Shown: one piece after another, positions 1 through 5,013 of the stretch
How positions within the stretch are numbered: position 1 is the stretch's first letter
Layout: every line of letters starts with the position of its first letter
Source of the DNA: an uncultured Coriobacteriaceae bacterium
Lineage (GTDB): Bacteria; Actinomycetota; Coriobacteriia; Coriobacteriales; Atopobiaceae
Reading direction: 5' to 3'
Length of the DNA stretch: 11,998 nucleotides
Assembly (NCBI GenBank): GCA_902766805.1
Contig: CACXFF010000175.1
Coordinates: 1 to 11,998 of the forward strand
Notes under the pieces: model-generated
The model's database searches: none
Told to the model about the DNA's origin: nothing
What the model saw: the letters and a program-made list of their open reading frames with translations, nothing else
Translations under genes and position numbers: made by a program

Positions 1-272
1 AGCAGGGCCACGACCTCGAGCACGTCATCGGAGAGGTCTTGGCTTTCGGCCAAAATCACGAAGTCCAGCTGGCCGATCTGCTGGTAGGGGCCTTTGCCGG
101 CGAAGGCCAGGTCCACGAGGCGCTGCAGGTCGCCGAAGTCCTCGCTGGCGACGTTGATGGGGCCGCGCAGCTTGGGCGCGGCGACCTGCGGGTTGCGCAG
201 CGACGCGCGCAACGACTCGCGGGCGAGTGACTCGGCACGTTGTCTGTTGCGTGAAGTATCCATGGCGGCCAT
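1..272 (-). CDS. Unrecognised protein, 5' part only (runs off left edge)
   Basis: Reading the minus strand from ATG at 272 gives about 90 codons with no stop up to base 1, so the gene is cut by the window edge. The visible protein begins MAAMDTSRNRQRAESLARES and continues with a mixed hydrophobic/acidic composition (for example GQLDFVILAESQDLSDD). That looks like a folded cytoplasmic protein, unlike the Arg/Ala/Pro-rich translations of the other two minus-strand frames here. No signal peptide or membrane segment is seen. A second in-frame ATG lies at 263. Neither start has a clear Shine-Dalgarno sequence, so the exact start is uncertain. The gene is divergent from the aminotransferase gene and may share its control region. 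I do not recognise the family and propose no function. Confidence 0.65.
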   Translation of the reverse strand, partial: MAAMDTSRNRQRAESLARESLRASLRNPQVAAPKLRGPINVASEDFGDLQRLVDLAFAGKGPYQQIGQLDFVILAESQDLSDDVLEVVAL

Positions 273-301
273 GGTAGCAGATTGGCAGTGCGCACATGCC
301 G

Positions 302-378
302 CCGACCGCTGCCGTTGTCCGACCGCTGCGCGTGCTGGCAGCTGCGGATGCGGCCACTGTGCGTCCGGAGGCGGTCGG
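302..378. repeat. Two direct and one inverted copy of a CCGACCGC motif between divergent genes
   Basis: CCGACCGCTGC occurs at 302-312 and again at 319-329, a 17-bp period. Its core returns inverted as GCGGTCGG at 371-378. All three lie in the 195-bp gap between the minus-strand gene starting at 272 and the aminotransferase gene starting at 468, upstream of the promoter-like element at 401-431. The repetition is plain in the sequence. A role as binding sites for a regulator of one or both genes is inference, and chance is possible in GC-rich DNA. Confidence 0.35.
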
Positions 379-400
379 TGTCGCGTGCGGTCCAAACCGT

Positions 401-431
401 TTGCACGCAGGAAACGAGCGCTTGCTATGCT
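401..431 (+). promoter_or_regulatory. Candidate sigma-70-type promoter for the aminotransferase gene
   Basis: A -35-like TTGCAC (401-406) and a -10-like TATGCT (426-431) are separated by 19 bp. The -10 is preceded by TG at 423-424, making an extended -10 (TGCTATGCT) that can tolerate the long spacer. The start codon follows 36 bp downstream, with a strong ribosome site (AGGGAGGA, 457-464). Assignment is by consensus only. Confidence 0.5.
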
Positions 432-467
432 AGCGGCGAACTGTCGTAACGCAGCGAGGGAGGACGC

Positions 468-1754
468 ATGTCCCAGACGTTCCAACAACTCAGCACCGAC
501 GAGCTCCAGGCCCAGCTCAGCGACCTGCGCGCGCAGGCCGATGCGATCCGCGCGCGCGGCTTGGCGCTCACGATGGCGCGCGGCAACCCCAGCCCCGAGC
601 AGCTCGAGCTCTCCAAGCCCCTGCTCGACGTGCTCAGCAGCTCCTCCGATCTCGTGACCGAAGGCATCGACGCCGGCAACTATGGCGCGCCCGATGGCCT
701 GCCTGCCGCACGCCGCCTCATGGCGGACATCCTGGGCGTGGATCCTGCCAACCTGGTGGTCGGCGGCTCGTCGTCGCTGGAGATCATGAACGACGTCCTC
801 AACCACTGTTGGATCCACGGCGTGTGCGGCCACACGCCTTGGTCGCAGCAGGGCACGGTCAAGTTCCTCTGCCCCTGCCCGGGCTACGACCGCCACTTCC
901 GTGCCACCGAGTACCTGGGCATGGTCAACGTAGCGATTGACATGACGCCCACGGGCCCCGACATGGACCAAGTGCGCGAGCTGGTGGAGAACGACCCGCA
1001 GGTCAAGGGCATCTGGATCGTGCCCAAGTACGCCAACCCCACTGGCGTCACGCTCTCGGACGACACGGTGCGCGCGTTGGCCCGACTGCGCCCCGCCGCG
1101 CCCGACTTCCGCATCTTCTACGACAACGCGTACGTGGTCCACGACCTCGGCGACGAGCCCGACGAGCTGCTGAACATCTTCGACGCGCTGGCCGAGGCGG
1201 ACGCACCGAGCCTGGTCTACGAGTTCGCGAGCACGGCCAAGGTCACGTTCCCGGGCTCGGGCATCGCCTGCGTCACGGCGAGCCCCGCAGACATGGCCGA
1301 CCTGCGCGCCTCCATCGCCGTACAGCGCGTGTGTGCCAACAAGCTCGTGCAGCTCGCCCACGTGCGCTTCTTGCCTGATGCGGCCGCCGTTCGTGCCCAC
1401 ATGGCCCGGCACGCCGCTGTGGTGCGCCCGCGTTTCGAGCTCGTGGAGCGCAAGCTCTCGGAAGGCTTGGGCGACACGGGCTTGGCCACCTGGACCCACC
1501 CGCGAGGAGGGTATTTCGTGTGCTTCTACGGTCCGGAAGGCAGCGCCAAGGCGATCGTGGCCCTGTGCGCGGAGCTGGGCGTGACCCTCACGCCGGCCGG
1601 CGCGCCCTTCCCGGGCGGCAACGACCCGCACGACGCGGTCATCCGCATCGCCCCGACCTTCCCGAGCCTGGAGGACCTGGGCGCCGCCTGTGACGTGTTG
1701 GTGTTGGCGACACGCATCGTCGCCGCCGAGCAGGAGCTCGCCCGCCGCGCCTAA
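468..1754 (+). CDS. PLP-dependent aminotransferase, aspartate aminotransferase group Ic type
   Basis: A 428-residue fold-type I PLP enzyme. It should move an amino group between an amino acid, probably aspartate or a related substrate, and a 2-oxo acid in the cytoplasm. Visible family marks are a glycine/serine phosphate-binding stretch (GGSSSLEIM, about residue 100), the NPTG motif in KYANPTGV, YDNAY for the PLP pyridine and ring oxygen, the likely Schiff-base lysine Lys258 in STAKVTFPGSG, and a late arginine in IRIAPTFPS that should bind the substrate carboxylate. The unusual spacing and the long CPCPGYDRHF segment fit the actinobacterial-type aspartate aminotransferase family (Pfam Asp_aminotransf, PF12897) better than the classical AspC or MocR types. 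ATG at 468 follows AGGGAGGA by 3 nt. The gene appears monocistronic: a hairpin follows and the upstream gene is divergent. Substrate specificity cannot be read from the sequence. Confidence 0.9.
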   Translation: MSQTFQQLSTDELQAQLSDLRAQADAIRARGLALTMARGNPSPEQLELSKPLLDVLSSSSDLVTEGIDAGNYGAPDGLPAARRLMADILGVDPANLVVGGSSSLEIMNDVLNHCWIHGVCGHTPWSQQGTVKFLCPCPGYDRHFRATEYLGMVNVAIDMTPTGPDMDQVRELVENDPQVKGIWIVPKYANPTGVTLSDDTVRALARLRPAAPDFRIFYDNAYVVHDLGDEPDELLNIFDALAEADAPSLVYEFASTAKVTFPGSGIACVTASPADMADLRASIAVQRVCANKLVQLAHVRFLPDAAAVRAHMARHAAVVRPRFELVERKLSEGLGDTGLATWTHPRGGYFVCFYGPEGSAKAIVALCAELGVTLTPAGAPFPGGNDPHDAVIRIAPTFPSLEDLGAACDVLVLATRIVAAEQELARRA

Positions 1755-1777
1755 GCCCCGATGGCACATCTCTAGGT

Positions 1778-1820
1778 CAAGCCTGCCACCCTCAACCTGT
1801 ACTCGAGGGTGGCAGGCTTG
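1778..1820 (+). terminator. Perfect 16-bp hairpin after the aminotransferase gene
   Basis: The arms CAAGCCTGCCACCCTC (1778-1793) and GAGGGTGGCAGGCTTG (1805-1820) are exact reverse complements around an 11-nt loop. The hairpin lies 24 bp past the aminotransferase stop. It has no T-run after it on either strand, so it is not a textbook intrinsic terminator. U-poor terminators are reported in high-GC Gram-positives, and position supports this role. A protein-binding palindrome or RNA-processing site is an alternative. Confidence 0.6.
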
Positions 1821-1875
1821 TCATAGGGAGGAATGTGCGACCTTTGTTCGTGGCAAATCTGTGCGGCCGTGCAGT

Positions 1876-1900
1876 TTGGCATTCGTGTGGTTAATATAGA
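1876..1900 (+). promoter_or_regulatory. AT-rich promoter-like patch upstream of the TPR gene
   Basis: The stretch TTGGCATTCG (from 1876) followed by TTAATATAGA (1891-1900) is a sharp AT-rich island in GC-rich DNA, 47 bp before the TPR start codon. TATAGA (1895-1900) matches 4 of 6 -10 positions. The obvious TTGGCA is only 13 bp upstream, too close for a normal -35, so only the -10 region is suggested. It would drive the TPR-STAS-tat group. Confidence 0.35.
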
Positions 1901-1946
1901 ACCTTGCGCGCGCGTTCTGCGCGTACCGAACACGAGAGAGGTTCGC

Positions 1947-2750
1947 ATGGCGGAGAACAACAACAAGAAGAAAAACGGGCGCGGCCCGCTCATGACGATA
2001 GCGGTGGCCGTGTTTTCCATCATGATGGTGGTCGCCATGCTGCTGCCGTCGCTGTCGCTGATCTTTGGCGGCACCCAGAAGGACCAGACGCCCAAAACCG
2101 TGGCCGAGGCCGACGCCCAGTACCAGCCGCAGGCAGACGAGCTGAACAAAAAGCTCGAGGCCAACGACAAGGACCTCGACGCGCTCTCCACCCTGGGGTT
2201 CACGTACTATGCGTGGGCCGGCCAGGTGGAGCAGCTCAGCTACTCGTCGATCTCGACGGGCAGCGAGGACGCCACGACCGCCTTGGCCGACAACCAGGCC
2301 CACGCGCAGGAGCTGTACCGCAACGCCCGCGACACCTTTGACCGCTACCTGGCCATCCAGGACGACGCACGCGTGCACGAGGCCCGCATCATGTGCTCGT
2401 ACTACCTGAACGAGGACGGCGCCGTCGACGAGATGGCCGCCTATGCCGAGCAGAGCGGGAGCGCCACAGCCTGGGCCGACCTGGGCATGATGCGTATGGG
2501 CGCCGGGGAATCCGAGCTGGCCAAGGAGGCCTTCAACAAGGCCGTCGAAGCCGATCCGAACGACGCCCAGGGCGCCAAGAGCTACGCCGAGCAGTACCTG
2601 AGCTACCTGCAGCAGCTCGAGGACCTCCAGAAGCAGGCCGAGACCGCGGCTGCTGCGACCACCGCCGCTGCGACCACTGCCGCCACCAGCGCGACGAGCG
2701 CCGATGCGGCAAGCACTACCACCACCGAGGGGGAGAGCGCGAGCAAGTAG
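1947..2750 (+). CDS. Membrane-anchored tetratricopeptide-repeat (TPR) protein
   Basis: A 267-residue protein with a short Lys/Asn-rich cytoplasmic start (MAENNNKKKNGRG), one hydrophobic segment at about residues 14-40 (TIAVAVFSIMMVVAMLLPSL), and then an alpha-helical, TPR-like domain probably on the outer face. TPR-type signatures include DALSTLGFTYYAWAGQ and ATAWADLGMMRMGAGESELA followed by AFNKAVEADPNDAQ. The last ~37 residues are an Ala/Thr/Ser-rich low-complexity tail. The start at 1947 has GAGAGAGG 5 nt upstream and puts the polar head and membrane helix at the N terminus. An in-frame ATG at 1833 would add 38 unlikely residues across a promoter-like patch and has its Shine-Dalgarno only 1 nt away. 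The gene sits 26 bp before the STAS gene and probably starts that operon. Such proteins act as scaffolds for complexes; the partner is unknown. Confidence 0.75.
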   Translation: MAENNNKKKNGRGPLMTIAVAVFSIMMVVAMLLPSLSLIFGGTQKDQTPKTVAEADAQYQPQADELNKKLEANDKDLDALSTLGFTYYAWAGQVEQLSYSSISTGSEDATTALADNQAHAQELYRNARDTFDRYLAIQDDARVHEARIMCSYYLNEDGAVDEMAAYAEQSGSATAWADLGMMRMGAGESELAKEAFNKAVEADPNDAQGAKSYAEQYLSYLQQLEDLQKQAETAAAATTAAATTAATSATSADAASTTTTEGESASK

Positions 2751-2776
2751 CGCCCCCGCGTCCCGAAGGGAACCCC

Positions 2777-3094
2777 ATGAACCTCATTGTGACCAGCACT
2801 GCCAAAGACCGGGACATCGTGCTCATCGTGAAGGGCGAGGTGGACGTCTCGTGCGCCGACGTCCTGCGCGACGCGGTCAGCGCGGCGTTTGCCGAGCAGC
2901 CCGACCGCCTGTGCGTGGACCTGTCCGAGGTGCCCTACATCGATTCCACGGGCATCGGCGTGCTCGTGGGCGCGGCCAACCGCGCCGCCGAAGAGCAGCG
3001 TGCCTTTGCCGTGCTCAACCCCCAGCGCAACGTCGTGCGCGTCCTCGCCCTGTTGGGCGTGCAGGATCAGCTCAACGTGATCCAGAGCGCCTAA
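2777..3094 (+). CDS. STAS-domain protein, anti-sigma factor antagonist type
   Basis: A 105-residue single STAS domain, the usual length for SpoIIAA/RsbV-type proteins. The key motif is YIDSTGIGVLVG, with Ser57 at the position that a cognate RsbW/SpoIIAB-type kinase phosphorylates in the family. Unphosphorylated members bind the anti-sigma factor and free the sigma factor. Other family marks are the early GEVDVSCADVLRD segment and the LALLGVQDQLNV C-terminal helix. ATG at 2777 follows GAAGGGAA by 4 nt. No anti-sigma kinase or sigma factor gene is present in the window, so the partner must be encoded elsewhere, or the domain has been reused for something else. It lies 26 bp after the TPR gene and 27 bp before the TatB-like gene, so co-transcription with the Tat genes is likely. 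Confidence 0.85.
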   Translation: MNLIVTSTAKDRDIVLIVKGEVDVSCADVLRDAVSAAFAEQPDRLCVDLSEVPYIDSTGIGVLVGAANRAAEEQRAFAVLNPQRNVVRVLALLGVQDQLNVIQSA

Positions 3095-3121
3095 GTTCCA
3101 CTCCAGAGGAAGGACCAGCCC

Positions 3122-4087
3122 GTGTTTGGCATAGGAGAGACCGAGCTCGTCATCATCATCGTCTTTGCGTTCCTGCTGTTCGGGCCGGAACGGCTGCCTG
3201 GCATGGGGCGCACCGTCGGCCGCGCCATCAGGCAGTTCCGCAACGCGCAGGACAACCTGACCAAGGTCGTGCAGGCCGAGGTGGCGCCCGTGTCCGACGC
3301 GGCGTCTGACCCCGCCGCCGTGGCGCGCGCTGCCAAGGCCACGCTCACCGGCGAGGACCTGGAGGCCGCGGCGGAGGCCGAGCGCCAGGCCAAGCAGGAG
3401 CGCCTGGAGGCCGAGACCCACAAGGAGACCTTCGCCGAGCGCCGCGCGCGCCTGGCGGCCGAACGCGAGGCCGCGCAGGCCGAGGCCGCTGCCCAGGCAC
3501 AGGCCAAGGCTCCGGCCGAGGCTGACGCGCAGCCCGCGGCGCCCGCACCCGAGCCCGCGGCGCAGCCCGAGCCGGCTCCCGAGCCCACGCCTGCGGCGCC
3601 CGCAGCGCGCGCCACGTCGGCGTCTGCCCTCTATGGCCTGGCCACCCCGCTGGCCAGTGAGGTCGAGACGCAGGAGGCGGAGGAGTCCGCGACTGAGGGC
3701 GCGCCCGCAGAGTCCGCAGTTGCCGAGGAGCCCAAGGAAGAGGCTGCCCCCGCGCCGAACTCGGCCGCCGCGCTCTATGGTCTGGCACCCGCGCCCGCAG
3801 CTGAGCCCGCGCCCGCTCCTGCTCCCGAGCCAATGCCCGCCTCAGAATCGGAACCCGAGCCTGAACCTGCTGCTCCCGCGCCGAACTCGGCCGCCGCACT
3901 CTATGGCTTGGCGCCGCAGTCCGCGCCGCAGGTAGCCCCCGAGCCCGCCCCCGAGCCCGAGCCGCAGCCCGAGCCTGCTGCTCCCGCGCCGAACTCGGCT
4001 GCCGCGCTCTACAACCTCGCGCCCGCCGCGGCGCAGCCCCAGACCCCGACCACCGGAGAGGAGGACGGGGACGCACCCCAGGCCTAA
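3122..4087 (+). CDS. tatB: Twin-arginine translocase TatA/TatB family subunit (TatB-like) with long Pro/Ala/Glu tail
   Basis: The N terminus is a classic TatA/B unit: a short start MFGIGETEL, a membrane helix (about residues 9-21), the FGPERLPG hinge and an amphipathic helix (VGRAIRQFRNAQDNLTKVV). Glu8 and the GPERLP hinge favour TatB over TatA. With the neighbouring TatC it would bind and export folded proteins bearing twin-arginine signals. No separate tatA is in the window, so one protein may do both jobs, or tatA lies elsewhere. At 321 residues it is far longer than usual. After a charged helical, possibly coiled-coil part (about 75-135) comes a Pro/Ala/Glu tail holding four copies of an ALYGLA-type motif. 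The start is GTG at 3122, chosen because GGAAGGA lies 7 nt upstream and the TatB N terminus begins exactly there. It lies 21 bp before tatC. Confidence 0.88.
   Translation: MFGIGETELVIIIVFAFLLFGPERLPGMGRTVGRAIRQFRNAQDNLTKVVQAEVAPVSDAASDPAAVARAAKATLTGEDLEAAAEAERQAKQERLEAETHKETFAERRARLAAEREAAQAEAAAQAQAKAPAEADAQPAAPAPEPAAQPEPAPEPTPAAPAARATSASALYGLATPLASEVETQEAEESATEGAPAESAVAEEPKEEAAPAPNSAAALYGLAPAPAAEPAPAPAPEPMPASESEPEPEPAAPAPNSAAALYGLAPQSAPQVAPEPAPEPEPQPEPAAPAPNSAAALYNLAPAAAQPQTPTTGEEDGDAPQA
3614..4024 (+). repeat. Four copies of an (NSAA)ALYGLA motif in the TatB-like tail
   Basis: Copies lie at residues 165-174 (TSASALYGLA), 213-223 (NSAAALYGLAP), 255-265 (identical to the second) and 291-301 (NSAAALYNLAP). 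Counting from the shared ALY, the spacings are 48, 42 and 36 residues. Copies 3 and 4 share an exact 26-base DNA match starting at 3866 and 3974, 108 bp apart, so they probably arose by fairly recent in-frame duplication. The linkers between copies are Pro/Glu/Ala-rich and likely disordered. Confidence 0.85.
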
Positions 4088-4108
4088 CGGCCCGGAGCCC
4101 CAACTGCC

Positions 4109-4900
4109 ATGCCCGTCGGTCCCGCCCGCATGCCCTTGCTCGACCACCTGGGAGAGCTTCGCCGGCGCCTCATGATCGTGGTGGTGTCGCTCTTCGTAGC
4201 GGCCATCGTGCTGTATTTCGCGACGCCCACGCTCATCGACATCTTCATCGACCCCATCCGCTCGTTCCTCCCGGAAGGCGAGCTGTACCTCACCACCGCC
4301 CTCGGCGGCTTCTCCATCCGCTTCCGCGTGGCGCTCTTCTTCGCCGCCATCGTGTGTTCGCCCATCATCATCTGGGAGATCATGGGCTTCTTCCTGCCGG
4401 CGCTCACTGACAAGGAGCGCAAATGGGTGGTGCCCACGGTCGCGGCGCTCGTGGCGCTGTTCTTCCTGGGCATGCTCTTTGCCTGGCTCTTCATCCAGCG
4501 CCCGGCCTTCCAGTGGATGACTGGCGAGAGCAAGGCCTTCGGCAACATCCTGCCCGACGCCGAGAGCTACCTGGGCATCATGATGGGCCTGGAGTTGGGC
4601 TTTGGCGTGGCCTTCGAGCTGCCGCTGATCGTGTTCTACCTCACGATCCTGCACATCGTGCCCTATGCGACCTTCCGCCAGTCCTGGCGCGCGATCTACG
4701 TGGGCATCCTGGTCTTTGCGGCGATGGTCACCCCCGACGCCAGCCCTGTGACCATGGCGTTCATGTACGCCGCGCTCATGATGCTCTACGAGGCGTCGCT
4801 GCTCGTGGCGCGGCAGGTGATCGTGGCGCGCGAGGGCCGTGCGGCCCTCAAGTGGACCCGCGCGGACTACGAGGCCGCCAAGGAAGCGGCCGACGCGTAG
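4109..4900 (+). CDS. tatC: Sec-independent (twin-arginine) protein translocase TatC
   Basis: A 263-residue polytopic membrane protein, the normal TatC size, with about six hydrophobic segments. It is the receptor core of the Tat pathway, recognising twin-arginine signal peptides on folded cargo at the cytoplasmic membrane. Family motifs are the N-terminal PLLDHLGELRRRL with Glu16, IIWEIMGFFLPALTDKERK after the second helix, GFGVAFELPL with Glu170, and the VTPD segment in the last third. The C terminus is a short charged cytoplasmic tail (TRADYEAAKEAADA). ATG at 4109 has a modest CGGAG about 11 nt upstream. The in-frame ATG at 4130 has none and would cut into the conserved N terminus. The gene follows the TatB-like gene by 21 bp and is the last of the TPR-STAS-tat group before a hairpin. 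Confidence 0.96.
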   Translation: MPVGPARMPLLDHLGELRRRLMIVVVSLFVAAIVLYFATPTLIDIFIDPIRSFLPEGELYLTTALGGFSIRFRVALFFAAIVCSPIIIWEIMGFFLPALTDKERKWVVPTVAALVALFFLGMLFAWLFIQRPAFQWMTGESKAFGNILPDAESYLGIMMGLELGFGVAFELPLIVFYLTILHIVPYATFRQSWRAIYVGILVFAAMVTPDASPVTMAFMYAALMMLYEASLLVARQVIVAREGRAALKWTRADYEAAKEAADA

Positions 4901-4970
4901 TCGGGTCCCTCGTCGGACGCAACGGCGCACACCAGACACGACGTGCGCGGGCGGTCAGGCCCGTGCTCCA

Positions 4971-4994
4971 TACGCGGCCCCCACGGGCCGCGTA
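4971..4994 (+). terminator. 10-bp perfect hairpin between tatC and topA
   Basis: TACGCGGCCC (4971-4980) and GGGCCGCGTA (4985-4994) pair perfectly around a CCAC loop. There is no T-run after it. It may end the tat transcript. It also lies only 7 nt before the topA ribosome site (AAAGGG, 5002-5007), so in a read-through transcript it would sit at the edge of the topA translation start and could affect it. Confidence 0.5.
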
Positions 4995-5013
4995 GCTAGC
5001 GAAAGGGTATCGC

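Noticed and set aside
94..657. A plus-strand frame crossing the divergent intergenic region
   Set aside because: It runs through the promoter and into the aminotransferase in the wrong frame, with an Arg/Ser/Ala-biased product.
2393..2776. An N-terminal extension of the STAS protein
   Set aside because: It overlaps the TPR gene in another frame. The STAS domain is complete from 2777, which has its own ribosome site.
3614..4024. Regular repeats considered as a CRISPR array
   Set aside because: The repeats are in frame in a coding tail, the units vary, and the spacings are multiples of three and unequal.
3842..4939. A 365-codon minus-strand frame over tatC and the tatB tail
   Set aside because: A His/Glu/Arg-rich artefact opposite a membrane protein; no family resemblance.
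4925..4948. GCGCAC / GTGCGC inverted repeat after tatC
   Set aside because: The 6-bp arms with a 12-nt loop are expected by chance at this G+C content.
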